Below the pieces are notes generated by a model. It worked only from the letters and a program-made list of their open reading frames with translations. It searched no databases and was not told the origin of the DNA. Of a DNA stretch of 64,000 nucleotides, positions 34,930-43,597 are shown in pieces. Numbering within the stretch: position 1 is the stretch's first letter; the number at the start of each line of letters is the position of its first letter. Both the position numbers and the translations under genes were made by a program. The stretch comes from Cryobacterium sp. Y57 (GTDB lineage Bacteria; Actinomycetota; Actinomycetes; Actinomycetales; Microbacteriaceae): assembly GCF_002929505.1 (NCBI RefSeq), contig NZ_PJJL01000066.1:32810-96809 (forward strand), given 5' to 3'.

Positions 34930-35991
34930 ATGCGTCACTTGATTGCTGTTTCTGCCCTTGCGGCATCCGCTCTGCTGCTGGCCGGGTGCGCGCAGGCGCC
35001 GACACCGACCGCGACAACGGATGCAACAGCGCCCGACTACTGCGCCCGCATGGTCACGAACTCGGGCGGTCTCGACGACCGGTCCTTCAACCAGTCCAGC
35101 TGGGAAGGGCTGCAGGAAGCGGCGACGAAGTACAACATCGATACTCAGGCGATCGTGTCGACGTCGGAGGCCGATCTGGCACCCAACGTGAGTCAGGCCG
35201 TTTCGACCGGATGCCAGTTCGTTCTCACCGTCGGTTTTGAACTCGCCGAGGCCACGCTCGCCGAGGCGACGGCCAACCCCGACATACACTTCGCGCTCGT
35301 CGACGAGGTCGTCGATGCGTCCAACGTGAAACCGATCGTCTTCGACACCGCGCAGGCATCCTTTCTGGCCGGCTACCTTGCGGCCGGCGTGAGCAAAACC
35401 GGCATAGTGGCCACCTTCGGTGGCGGCAATCAGCCGCCGGTCACCCTGTTCATGGACGGTTTCGTCGACGGCGTCGCCATGTACAACGACAAACACACAG
35501 CTGCCGTGCAGGTGCTCGGCTGGAACAAGGACACCCAGGACGGCAGGTTCACCGGCGATTTCGAAGACGTCAACAAGGGTAAGGCTCTTGCGCAGGCGTT
35601 CATCGACCAGGGCGCTGACATTATCTTGCCGGTGGCCGGCCAGGTTGGTCAGGGTGCCGCCGCCGCCGCCATCGAGAATCCGGGCGTGTCGATCATCTGG
35701 GTAGACAACGACGGCTACGTGACCCTGCCGGAGCAGTTTCAGTCCGTCGTACTCACGAGTGTGCTGAAGAACACCTCGGCTGCGGTAGTGGAAACTATCG
35801 GGTCCGACCTTGACGGCACCTTCGACAACACGGCTTTCGTGGGTACGTTGAAGAACGGCGGCGTCGAGATCGCCGACTTCCACGACCTAGCCTCGCTGGT
35901 CACCCCCGAACTGAGTGCCGAGCTCGACCAGATCAGAGCTGCGATCATAGCCGGGATTATCTCCGTAGAGGGCCCCAGTACACCCCAATAG
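34930..35991 (+). CDS. BMP family nucleoside-binding lipoprotein
   Basis: Substrate-binding lipoprotein of 353 residues. The signal peptide ends at the lipobox LLAGC (cysteine near residue 20), followed by a Thr/Ala-rich linker. The body is the PnrA/Med-type BMP fold: DDRSFNQSSWEGLQEA, QFVLTVGFEL, FGGGNQPPVTLFMDGFVDGV and GADIILPVAGQVGQG. BMP proteins bind purine or pyrimidine nucleosides. TAGAAT (34896-34901) and AAGGGAG before the ATG give the promoter and ribosome-binding site. It is the first of two tandem paralogues ahead of the ABC genes and salvage enzymes. Confidence 0.9.
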   Translation: MRHLIAVSALAASALLLAGCAQAPTPTATTDATAPDYCARMVTNSGGLDDRSFNQSSWEGLQEAATKYNIDTQAIVSTSEADLAPNVSQAVSTGCQFVLTVGFELAEATLAEATANPDIHFALVDEVVDASNVKPIVFDTAQASFLAGYLAAGVSKTGIVATFGGGNQPPVTLFMDGFVDGVAMYNDKHTAAVQVLGWNKDTQDGRFTGDFEDVNKGKALAQAFIDQGADIILPVAGQVGQGAAAAAIENPGVSIIWVDNDGYVTLPEQFQSVVLTSVLKNTSAAVVETIGSDLDGTFDNTAFVGTLKNGGVEIADFHDLASLVTPELSAELDQIRAAIIAGIISVEGPSTPQ

Positions 35992-36128
35992 GGGCAGAAC
36001 TTCTTCGGCAATGTCGCGGCTTGGTAACGACTCGCTCGCGCACCCACATTGCTCATCCGCGCAGCGTCTCTTTGGGTAACGTGGTCTACGTCCATGCGAT
36101 CTCGCTGGGCTGCATCCTGGAGGTCCTC

Positions 36129-37235
36129 TTGACAATTTCGACCCGTAAGACCGTAATTGCCGGTCTCGCAATGTTCGGTACCGCGGCGATGTTGGCCGCC
36201 TGTGCTCAGGCGCCGGCTGCCACCGACGACACCAACTCCGCCGCAGCCAGCGACTTTCTGCCCTGCATGGTGTCTGACGCCGGTGGATTCGACGATCAGT
36301 CCTTCAACCAGCTCGGCTTCGAGGGCCTCAATGAGGCCGCCGGTGAACTCGGCGTGACGCCGATCACGGTTGAATCCGCCGCTGAGACCGACTACCAGTC
36401 GAACGTGCAAAACCTCGTTGACCAGGGCTGCAGCCTCATCATCACCGTAGGGTTCGACCTCGCCGCCGCGACCGTTGAGTCGGCCCTCGCGAACCCCGAA
36501 GTGAATTACGCCCTCATCGATAACGCTGCCGACCTCGACGATGACCACAAGGTCGACGCCCCGAACATCAAGCCGCTGCTCTTTGACACCGCACCGGCCG
36601 GCTTCATGGCCGGTTACGCCGCTGCCGGTTACAGCGAGACGGGCGTTGTCGGCACCTATGGCGGACGGCAGATTGCGCCGGTCACCATCTTCATGGACGG
36701 CTTCGCCGACGGCGTTGTGTACTACAACGAGAAGAACGACACCGCCGTTAAGACCATCGGCTGGGACGTCGCCTCGCAGACCGGCTCCTTCACCGGTGGT
36801 TTCGCTGCCGGCGTTGATTCCTTCGCCAAGGCACAGGCCCTGATCGACCAGAATGCCGACGTGCTCCTGCCCGTTGGCGGACCGATCTTCCTGAGCGCGA
36901 TCGAAGCGATCAAGAGCTCGGGCAAGGACATCGCGATGGTCGGTGTAGACGCCGACCTGTTCGAAACCAACCCGGCCAATTCCAGCCTGTTCCTCACCAG
37001 CATCCTCAAGGATATCAAGCTCGCCGTGTCCACCGTGGTAGCCGCCTCCGGATCCGGTACGTTCGACGCGACCGCCTATCTCGGAACCCTCGACAATGAA
37101 GGCGTTGGCATCGCACCGTTCCACGACTTCGAGTCCAAGGTTCCCGCGACGGTGATCGAGGACATCGACGCCATCAAGGCCGGCATCATCGACGGTTCGA
37201 TCACGGTCGAATCGCCCGCTTCGCCCAAGCAGTAA
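36129..37235 (+). CDS. BMP family nucleoside-binding lipoprotein, second paralogue
   Basis: Paralogue of the preceding BMP lipoprotein, 368 residues. The TTG at 36129 is taken as start because GGAGG stands 5 bases upstream and the signal peptide then runs from a basic N-region to the lipobox LAAC. The earlier in-frame ATG at 36021 would add about 36 residues without signal-peptide character. Body motifs are FDDQSFNQLGFEGLNEAA, TYGGRQIAPVTIFMDGFADGV and VGGPIFLSAIEAI. Two binders before one ABC core suggest different nucleoside preferences. A good terminator follows, allowing more binder than transporter. Confidence 0.88.
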   Translation: MTISTRKTVIAGLAMFGTAAMLAACAQAPAATDDTNSAAASDFLPCMVSDAGGFDDQSFNQLGFEGLNEAAGELGVTPITVESAAETDYQSNVQNLVDQGCSLIITVGFDLAAATVESALANPEVNYALIDNAADLDDDHKVDAPNIKPLLFDTAPAGFMAGYAAAGYSETGVVGTYGGRQIAPVTIFMDGFADGVVYYNEKNDTAVKTIGWDVASQTGSFTGGFAAGVDSFAKAQALIDQNADVLLPVGGPIFLSAIEAIKSSGKDIAMVGVDADLFETNPANSSLFLTSILKDIKLAVSTVVAASGSGTFDATAYLGTLDNEGVGIAPFHDFESKVPATVIEDIDAIKAGIIDGSITVESPASPKQ

Positions 37236-37251
37236 TAGGCTCGTTGAACTG

Positions 37252-37285
37252 GGGAGGCCTGATTGTCGGCCTCCCTATTTCATTT
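37252..37285 (+). terminator. Attenuating terminator between BMP gene and ABC transporter genes
   Basis: GGGAGGCC (37252-37259) pairs perfectly with GGCCTCCC (37268-37275) across an 8-nt loop, followed by TATTTCATTT. It probably makes the lipoprotein mRNA more abundant than the downstream transporter mRNA. Confidence 0.8.
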
Positions 37286-37329
37286 CCCACGTACAGTTTC
37301 GCCGTGCTCGACCCAAGAATTCAGGATGA

Positions 37330-38850
37330 ATGAAGCTCGAACTTCGCGGCATCACCAAGCGCTTTGGTGCGCTGGTCGCCAACAACAACATCTCCCTCAC
37401 CGTCGAGTCGGGTGAAATTCATGCCCTTTTGGGTGAGAATGGCGCTGGCAAGTCCACCCTGATGAACGTTTTGTACGGCCTGTATATCGCCGAAGAAGGC
37501 GATATTCTGCTGGACGACGTGGTGCAGAAGTTTGCTGGCCCTGGCGACGCTATGAACGCGGGAATCGGCATGGTGCACCAACACTTCATGCTCGTTCCGG
37601 TGTTCACTGTCGCCGAGAATGTCGTGCTTGGCCACGAGCAAACCACCTTCGGCGGCCGCCTCGACCTGAGCGCGGCCCGGGCCAAAGTGCGCGAGATCTC
37701 CGACCGTTTCGGCTTCGACATCGACCCCGACGCCCTGATCGAAGAACTTCCGGTCGGCGTGCAGCAGCGAGTGGAGATTATCAAGGCGCTGTCTCAGGAT
37801 GCGAAGGTGCTGGTGTTCGACGAACCGACCGCCGTGCTCACTCCGCAAGAAACCGACGAGCTCATGATCATCATGCGACAGCTCGCCGAGTCCGGCACCT
37901 CGATCGTGTTCATCACGCACAAACTGCGGGAGGTGCGCGCCGTCGCCGACCGCATCACCGTCATCCGCTTGGGAACCGTCGTCGGTGACGCGTCGCCAAC
38001 CGCGACGAACGCGGAGCTGGCCTCGCTCATGGTCGGCCGCGCCGTCGAGCTGACGGTGCACAAGAACGCTCCCGAACTGCGCGGACCCGCCCTGACGGTG
38101 AAGAACCTCTCGGTGATCGACTCTCGCAACCAGAGCGTCGTGAACAATGTGAGCTTCGACGTGCAGGCCGGCGAGGTGCTCGCCATCGCCGGCGTGCAGG
38201 GCAACGGTCAAACCGAGCTGACCGAAGCCCTGCTCGGCCTGCAGCATCACGTGACCGGATCAATCGAACTCGACGGAAAACCGTTGCGCGGCTACAGCGT
38301 GCGGCACATTCTTGATTCTGGAGTCGGGTTCGTGCCCGAAGACCGCACCGAGGACGGCCTGATCGCCGACTTCAGCATCGCTGAGAACCTCATGCTCGAT
38401 CGCAGTTCCGGGGCGCCGTTCGTGAAGGCCGGCAATCTGCAGCTGGGATTTCGGGCTAAATTCGCCGCGGAAAAGATTGCGGAATTCGATATTCGGTCGC
38501 AGGGCAGTGAGATGGAAGCCGGCCGGCTGTCCGGCGGCAACCAACAGAAGGTCGTGCTCGCGCGGGAACTGAGCCGAGAACTGCGATTGTTCGTGGCGGC
38601 GCAGCCGACGCGCGGCCTCGATGTCGGGTCGATCGAATTCGTGCACACGCGCATCATTGAAACCCGGGACTCAGGCATTCCGGTGATCGTTGTATCCACC
38701 GAGCTCGACGAGGTCGTCGCTCTCGCAGACCGCATCGCGGTGATGTATCGAGGAGAAATCGTGGGAATCGTGCCCGGCAACACCCCCCGCGCCACGCTCG
38801 GCCTCATGATGGCGGGCGAACACGCCCCGGCAACGGAGTCCGGACTATGA
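37330..38850 (+). CDS. Nucleoside ABC transporter ATPase (double ATPase domain)
   Basis: Tandem ABC ATPase of 506 residues, like RbsA/NupA/BmpB-type proteins. Domain 1 (about 1-235) has Walker A GENGAGKSTLMN and Walker B VLVFDEPTAVLTPQE, with the degenerate signature LPVGVQQRVEI usual for this group. Domain 2 (about 255-500) has the weak Walker A GVQGNGQTEL, a canonical signature LSGGNQQKVVLARELS and Walker B region LFVAAQPTRGLDVGS. It powers the two following permeases, overlapping the first by four bases. Confidence 0.93.
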   Translation: MKLELRGITKRFGALVANNNISLTVESGEIHALLGENGAGKSTLMNVLYGLYIAEEGDILLDDVVQKFAGPGDAMNAGIGMVHQHFMLVPVFTVAENVVLGHEQTTFGGRLDLSAARAKVREISDRFGFDIDPDALIEELPVGVQQRVEIIKALSQDAKVLVFDEPTAVLTPQETDELMIIMRQLAESGTSIVFITHKLREVRAVADRITVIRLGTVVGDASPTATNAELASLMVGRAVELTVHKNAPELRGPALTVKNLSVIDSRNQSVVNNVSFDVQAGEVLAIAGVQGNGQTELTEALLGLQHHVTGSIELDGKPLRGYSVRHILDSGVGFVPEDRTEDGLIADFSIAENLMLDRSSGAPFVKAGNLQLGFRAKFAAEKIAEFDIRSQGSEMEAGRLSGGNQQKVVLARELSRELRLFVAAQPTRGLDVGSIEFVHTRIIETRDSGIPVIVVSTELDEVVALADRIAVMYRGEIVGIVPGNTPRATLGLMMAGEHAPATESGL

Positions 38851-40121
38851 GCGCCACGACGACGACTGCACCGGCGGGCCGTGACAGCAGGAAGGACGGT
38901 TCCGAGCGCTGGACCCAGACCCTGCGTGACATCACCGGCGGCAGCGCCATGATCTCCGTCCTCGCTGTTCTCTTCGCGCTTGTGGTCGGTGCCATACTGA
39001 TTGCGTTCACCAACGAACGCGTACAGGAGACCGCCGGATACTTCTTCTCGCGTCCGACCGACCTGCTTCGAGCCGTCTGGGACGCTGTCGCGGGGGCGTA
39101 CTCCGCCCTGTTCCAAGGTTCGATTTACAACTTCCGCGCCACGAACTTTCTCACCGCGATTCGCCCAATGACCGAGACTCTCACCTTCGCTACCCCGCTG
39201 ATCGCGGCCGGTCTCGGTGTCGGACTCGCTTTCCGGGTCGGCATGTTCAATATCGGCGGCCGCGGGCAGATGCTCATCGCTGCCGGGGCCGCCGGGTGGG
39301 TTGCCTTCGCGGTGGAGCTGCCCGCTGGCATCCATTTGATCGTTGCCATTCTGGCCGGACTGCTCGGCGGCGCCATCTGGGGCGGAATCGTGGGCCTGCT
39401 CAAGGCGCGTACCGGAGCCCACGAGGTGATCGTCACGATCATGCTCAACTTTGTGGCCCTCTATCTCATTCAGTTCCTGCTGCGTACCCCGGGTGCCCTG
39501 CAGGCTCCAGGGAGCAACAACCCGAAGACCCCGGCCATGGCGGCCACCGCGGTGTTTCCTGACCTGTTCGGGCCGAGGTACAACCTGCACGCCGGTTTTC
39601 TCACGGTCGTCGCGGCCACGATTTTCGTCTGGTGGTTGCTGAGTCGCTCCAACCTCGGGTTTCAGTTTCGCGCCGTCGGGCAAAACCCGAGCGCGGCTCG
39701 GGTGGCCGGCATCAACGTGAAGAACGTCTACCTGTATGCGATGGCCATCTCGGGCGCGCTCGTGGGCCTGGCCGGCATCAATCAGGTGCTCGGCACGGTG
39801 ACCACCGGGTTCGGGTCCGGCATCGACGCTGGTATCGGCTTCGACGCCATCACCGTCGCCCTGCTCGGTCGTTCAAAACCCTGGGGCATCTTCGCCGCCG
39901 GCATCCTCTTCGGTGCATTCAAAGCCGGTGGGTTCGCCATGCAGGCTGCTGAGGGTGTGCCGATCGATATCGTCGTGGTCGTGCAGGCTCTCATCGTGCT
40001 GTTCATCGCGGCCCCGCCGCTGGTGCGCGCCATGTTCCACCTGCCCACACCCGGCACTTCCAGGAAACCGACAATTCGCGCTGTCAAGACGCGCCAGACC
40101 AACGAGGTGGTGGCGAAATGA
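38847..40121 (+). CDS. Nucleoside ABC transporter permease 1
   Basis: Permease of 424 residues, BPD_transp_2 type (RbsC-like). It has a hydrophilic N-terminus of about 30 residues, roughly ten membrane helices and the family segment RAVGQNPSAARVAGINVKNVYLYAMAISGALVGLAG. The C-terminal tail is basic and cytosolic. It overlaps the ATPase gene upstream and the second permease downstream by four bases each, so the channel is a heterodimer translated as a unit. Confidence 0.9.
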   Translation: MSATTTTAPAGRDSRKDGSERWTQTLRDITGGSAMISVLAVLFALVVGAILIAFTNERVQETAGYFFSRPTDLLRAVWDAVAGAYSALFQGSIYNFRATNFLTAIRPMTETLTFATPLIAAGLGVGLAFRVGMFNIGGRGQMLIAAGAAGWVAFAVELPAGIHLIVAILAGLLGGAIWGGIVGLLKARTGAHEVIVTIMLNFVALYLIQFLLRTPGALQAPGSNNPKTPAMAATAVFPDLFGPRYNLHAGFLTVVAATIFVWWLLSRSNLGFQFRAVGQNPSAARVAGINVKNVYLYAMAISGALVGLAGINQVLGTVTTGFGSGIDAGIGFDAITVALLGRSKPWGIFAAGILFGAFKAGGFAMQAAEGVPIDIVVVVQALIVLFIAAPPLVRAMFHLPTPGTSRKPTIRAVKTRQTNEVVAK

Positions 40122-41410
40122 GCACTCTCACACAGAGCTCCGCTCCGGCTTCGGCCCCGATCGTGAAGCCAACGGCGCAGATTCGCAGTTGGAAGATTCC
40201 GATCACCTTCGGCAGTTTTGCCGTGCTGTCGCTGATTCTGTTCGTCGTACTCGGGCGCGGCCAGCGCGGTGAACTCAGCACCTTCCGCCTGTCCGAAGGA
40301 CGCGACCTGATTCAACTCCCCGAGGTTGCCCTGCCGACCTTCGCTACCGGAATGTTCGTCGCCGTCGTCCTCGTGCTCATGGCCGCGGCGTCGGCCTGGC
40401 TGGTCTACCGTCATGCCAAGATTCCGATCGTGTTGACCATCCCGTTCGCGCTGCTGTTCCTGGTCGGATTTCTGGCTTGGGCGGCGTCCGGCTCCACGAT
40501 TCCGGTGCCCGGACTGCTGATCGGAACGGTTACCCTGAGCGCACCGCTCATCTTTGGCGCCCTCGGCGGGGTGCTCTCAGAACGTGCCGGCGTCGTCAAC
40601 GTGGCCATTGAGGGGCAGCTGCTGGCCGGAGCTTTCAGCTCGGCCGTTGTGGCCTCCGCCACGGGCAACTCCTACCTCGGCCTGCTCGCGGCCATGGTCG
40701 CCGGTGCTCTCGTGTCGATGGTGCTGGCCGCCTTCGCTCTCAAATACCTCGTCGATCAGGTCATCGTCGGTGTCGTGCTCAACGTGCTCGTGATCGGCCT
40801 GACCAGTTTTCTCTATTCGCAGGTGCTCGCGCCGAGCGCCAACCTCAACTCTCCGAATGTCTTTGCCCGGCTCAACGTTCCGTTCCTCAGCGAGATCCCC
40901 ATCATCGGTCCGGTGCTGTTTCGCCAGACCATCATCGTTTACGTCATGTACGTCGCGATTGCCCTGGTGTATTTCGGTCTGTTTCGCACCAAGTGGGGCC
41001 TGCGCGTGCGGGCCGTGGGTGAGCATCCGCAGGCTGCCGACACGGTCGGCATCAATGTCAACCGCACGCGCTTCATCGCCGTCACCCTGGGCGGCGTCAT
41101 CGCCGGATTTGGCGGGGCGTACTTCACGCTCGGCGCGGTCGGTGCATTCAACAAAGAAATGACCAGCGGGATGGGCTTCATCGCCCTGGCCGCGGTGATC
41201 TTCGGCCAGTGGCATCCGATCAAGGCCACCCTCGCGGCGCTCCTGTTTGGCTTCGCGACCAACCTGCAAAACGTGCTGGGTATCATCGGCTCGCCGGTGC
41301 CGAGCGAATTCATGCTCATGTTGCCCTACGTCGTGACGATCTTCGCTGTCGCCGGGTTCGTCGGCCGCTCGCGGGCGCCCGCCGCCGACGGAAAGCCATA
41401 CATCAAGTGA
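40118..41410 (+). CDS. Nucleoside ABC transporter permease 2
   Basis: Second permease, 430 residues, about ten helices. GALGGVLSERAGVVNVAIEGQLLAGAF and RVRAVGEHPQAADTVGINVNRTRFIAVTLGGVIAGFGGAYFTLG are the diagnostic BPD_transp_2 regions (NupQ/BmpG-like). It overlaps permease 1 by four bases and its stop overlaps the GTG of cytidine deaminase. That link between transport and salvage supports nucleosides as the substrate class. Confidence 0.9.
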   Translation: MSTLTQSSAPASAPIVKPTAQIRSWKIPITFGSFAVLSLILFVVLGRGQRGELSTFRLSEGRDLIQLPEVALPTFATGMFVAVVLVLMAAASAWLVYRHAKIPIVLTIPFALLFLVGFLAWAASGSTIPVPGLLIGTVTLSAPLIFGALGGVLSERAGVVNVAIEGQLLAGAFSSAVVASATGNSYLGLLAAMVAGALVSMVLAAFALKYLVDQVIVGVVLNVLVIGLTSFLYSQVLAPSANLNSPNVFARLNVPFLSEIPIIGPVLFRQTIIVYVMYVAIALVYFGLFRTKWGLRVRAVGEHPQAADTVGINVNRTRFIAVTLGGVIAGFGGAYFTLGAVGAFNKEMTSGMGFIALAAVIFGQWHPIKATLAALLFGFATNLQNVLGIIGSPVPSEFMLMLPYVVTIFAVAGFVGRSRAPAADGKPYIK

Positions 41411-41832
41411 TTACGGTGACCGTCAACTGGCCCGCCCTGCGTGAGGTCGCCCTCGCCGCCATGAAGACGGCCTACGTGCCGTACTCGAAGTTTCCGGTCG
41501 GTGTTGCCGCGCTCGTCACAGACGGGCGGATCATCAGCGGATGCAACGTGGAGAATGCCTCCTACGGCCTCACCCTCTGCGCCGAGTGCGGTCTGGTCTC
41601 GGCGCTCCACCGTAGCGGCGGTGGCCAGCTCGTCGCGTTCACCTGCGTCGATGGCAATGGCAACATCCTCATGCCGTGCGGTCGCTGCCGGCAGCTGCTC
41701 TACGAACACTCCGCTCCGGGCATGCTGCTCGAAACGGTGTCGGGCGTCAAGACCATCGACGAGGTGCTTCCGGATGCGTTCGGGCCTCGCCAACTCGCCG
41801 ACTACCGCGTTGTCAAGGAGTCCACGCCATGA
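41407..41832 (+). CDS. cdd: Cytidine deaminase
   Basis: Homotetrameric-type deaminase of 141 residues converting (deoxy)cytidine to (deoxy)uridine. KTAYVPYSKFPVGVAALV, SGCNVENASYGLTLCAECGLV (catalytic Cys-Ala-Glu) and MPCGRCRQLLYE supply the three zinc cysteines and the catalytic glutamate. The start is GTG 41407, overlapping the permease stop; in-frame upstream sequence lies in the permease gene. The stop overlaps deoA by four bases. Confidence 0.94.
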   Translation: MITVTVNWPALREVALAAMKTAYVPYSKFPVGVAALVTDGRIISGCNVENASYGLTLCAECGLVSALHRSGGGQLVAFTCVDGNGNILMPCGRCRQLLYEHSAPGMLLETVSGVKTIDEVLPDAFGPRQLADYRVVKESTP

Positions 41833-43133
41833 CCGCCATCGAAGCGTTTGACGCCGTCGACCTCATTCATACCAAGCGCGATCGCGGCGAACTCAGCGAG
41901 CCGCAGATCAACTGGCTGATCGACGCCTACACGCGTGGTTTTGTCGGTGATGAGCAGATGGCCGCCATGACCATGGCCATCTTTCTTAACGGCATGAGCC
42001 GAAGCGAGATTCGTGCGCTGACCATGGCCATGCTCGCGAGCGGCGAGCGGATGAGTTTTGCCGGCCTCGGCAAGCCGACCACCGACAAGCACTCCACCGG
42101 CGGTGTCGGCGACAAGATCACCCTGCCGCTGATGCCGCTCGTCGCGGTGTTCGGCGCGGCCGTTCCGCAGCTCTCCGGCCGTGGCCTTGGCCATACCGGA
42201 GGTACCCTCGACAAGCTCGAGTCCATTCCAGGCTGGCGTGCCAATCTCACCAACGCCGAGATGCGGAAGCAGTTACAGGACTTCGGCGGGGTGGTGTGCG
42301 CGGCCGGCAGCGGATTGGCTCCGGCCGACGGTAAGCTCTACGCCCTGCGCGACATCACCGGCACGGTCGAGTCGATTCCGCTGATCGCGTCGTCGATCAT
42401 GTCGAAGAAGATCGCCGAGGGCACCCGTGCGCTCGTGCTCGACGTGAAGTTCGGCTCCGGTGCCTTTCTCAAAGACATCGAGCGGTCGCGGGAACTGGCG
42501 CGCACGATGGTCGAGCTCGGCGAAGATGCCGGGGTGGCGACATCCGCTCTGCTGACCAACATGAACGTGCCGCTCGGTTTCGCCATCGGAAACGCCAATG
42601 AGGTGCGCGAGTCGGTCGAGGTGCTCGCTGGCGGCGGCCCGGCCGACGTGGTCGAGCTCACCGTCGCCCTGGCAGAGGAGATGCTGTCCCTGGCCGGGAT
42701 CACCGGCGTCGACGTGGGCGCGGCCCTCACGGACGGTCGGGCTATGGATAAGTGGCGCGCGGTGATTCGGGCGCAGGGCGGCGACCCGGATGCCGCGTTG
42801 CCGGTCGCCCGCGAAACCCACGTCGTGCTCGCCGAGAGGAGCGGCGTGCTGGTCGAACAGCAGGCACTGCCCTTCGGCATCGGCGCCTGGCGGCTCGGGG
42901 CTGGCCGGGCGCGCAAGCAAGATCCCGTGCAGCATGCCGCCGGAATCGACCTGCACGCCAAGCCCGGTGACACCGTCGTGGCAGGTCAGCCGCTCTTCAC
43001 ACTCAGTGCCGACGAGCCCGAGCGGTTCGCCCGGGCGCTTGCCGCCGTCGAGGGAGCCTGGCGCATCGGTGACCCGGGGGAGCCCGTGCAGGATGGCGGT
43101 CCGTTGATCGCGGAACGCATCGGGAGCCGCTAG
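41829..43133 (+). CDS. deoA: Thymidine phosphorylase
   Basis: Pyrimidine nucleoside phosphorylase of 434 residues splitting thymidine or (deoxy)uridine with phosphate. The N-terminal helical domain carries LIHTKRDRGELS and the phosphate-binding TTDKHSTGGVGDKITL. The signature SGRGLGHTGGTLDKLESIPG follows near residue 120. LYALRDITGTVESIPLIASSIMSKK lines the active site, and the C-terminal domain is complete. ATG 41829 overlaps the cdd stop. It completes the uptake, deamination and phosphorolysis route. Confidence 0.95.
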   Translation: MTAIEAFDAVDLIHTKRDRGELSEPQINWLIDAYTRGFVGDEQMAAMTMAIFLNGMSRSEIRALTMAMLASGERMSFAGLGKPTTDKHSTGGVGDKITLPLMPLVAVFGAAVPQLSGRGLGHTGGTLDKLESIPGWRANLTNAEMRKQLQDFGGVVCAAGSGLAPADGKLYALRDITGTVESIPLIASSIMSKKIAEGTRALVLDVKFGSGAFLKDIERSRELARTMVELGEDAGVATSALLTNMNVPLGFAIGNANEVRESVEVLAGGGPADVVELTVALAEEMLSLAGITGVDVGAALTDGRAMDKWRAVIRAQGGDPDAALPVARETHVVLAERSGVLVEQQALPFGIGAWRLGAGRARKQDPVQHAAGIDLHAKPGDTVVAGQPLFTLSADEPERFARALAAVEGAWRIGDPGEPVQDGGPLIAERIGSR

Positions 43134-43160
43134 CGCGGCGCCCTCTTGCGCCCCAATAGT

Positions 43161-43220
43161 GGCGTGAGATGTCAACCTTGGCCCCTTGATCTTGGTGAGG
43201 TGCCACTTTTGGCCGCTTGA
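43161..43220 (+). repeat. Two direct copies of a 25-bp repeat (part of a five-copy cluster)
   Basis: TGAGATGTCAACCTTGGCCC (from 43165) and TGAGGTGCCACTTTTGGCCG (from 43196) start 25-bp units that match at about 19 of 25 positions, 31 bases apart. They are inverted relatives of the three units that follow. Confidence 0.7.
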
Positions 43221-43234
43221 CGCGCTTTCATGGT

Positions 43235-43345
43235 GTTAAAGGTGGCATCTCGCCTGGATCGGGAGGTGCTGTTGGGGTTAAAGGTGGCATCTCGCCGGGG
43301 TCGGGCAGTGCTCGTCGGGCTAACGGGGGCGCCTCGCGTGGCTCA
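43235..43345 (-). repeat. Three 42-bp-spaced copies of the same repeat in inverted orientation
   Basis: GTTAAAGGTGGCATCTCGCC occurs at 43235 and 43277, identical over 20 bases, and as a decayed copy (GCTAACGGGGGCGCCTCGCG) at 43319. The period is exactly 42 bases. Its reverse complement GGCGAGATGCCACCTTTAAC matches the two upstream direct copies, so the cluster is arranged as two forward and three reverse. Confidence 0.75.
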
Positions 43346-43434
43346 CGCGACGTTTCAGGGCGAGATCGCATACGACTGCCCGCAACCCTGTGGATAACTG
43401 CCGGGCCGGTCGTCGACCGTGGCACTCTCAGGCC

Positions 43435-43551
43435 ATGAATATCCCAACTTCCCTCCCTCCCGGCTTCGAGTCCGGAGCGTTCACCTCTGCCGAGGCGCTG
43501 GCAGCGGGCATCTCGGCTAAGCGCCTGCGGTCGCGCGGGTGGCGCCCGTAG
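43435..43551 (+). pseudogene. N-terminal remnant of an AbiEi/DUF559-type gene
   Basis: A 38-residue reading starts MNIPTSLPPGFESGAFTSAE and continues ALAAGISAKRLRSRGWRP before a TAG. This resembles the first winged-helix segment (start, then AEALAAG...KRLRSRG) of the AbiEi/DUF559-type proteins common in Microbacteriaceae, such as the full-length gene at 23.4-24.4 kb. Nothing of the endonuclease part follows before the aldo/keto reductase gene. It lies directly after the repeat cluster. Assignment is by pattern only. Confidence 0.5.
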
Positions 43552-43585
43552 CTTCGCCGCCGTCACAAAACGGGGCGCCGGTGCC

Positions 43586-43591
43586 TAAGCT
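43586..43591 (+). promoter_or_regulatory. -10 hexamer of the aldo/keto reductase gene
   Basis: TAAGCT lies exactly 6 nt before the ATG at 43598. Confidence 0.5.
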
Positions 43592-43597
43592 GGGGGC

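Noticed and set aside
36021..36128. Upstream ATG start for the second BMP lipoprotein
   Set aside because: It would place 36 non-hydrophobic residues before the signal peptide; the TTG with GGAGG upstream gives a normal lipoprotein start.
43217..43438. Plus-strand reading with GVKGGISPGSG-type repeats
   Set aside because: It is explained by the 42-bp DNA repeat passing through an open frame; there is no ribosome-binding site and no domain, and the opposite strand is equally open.
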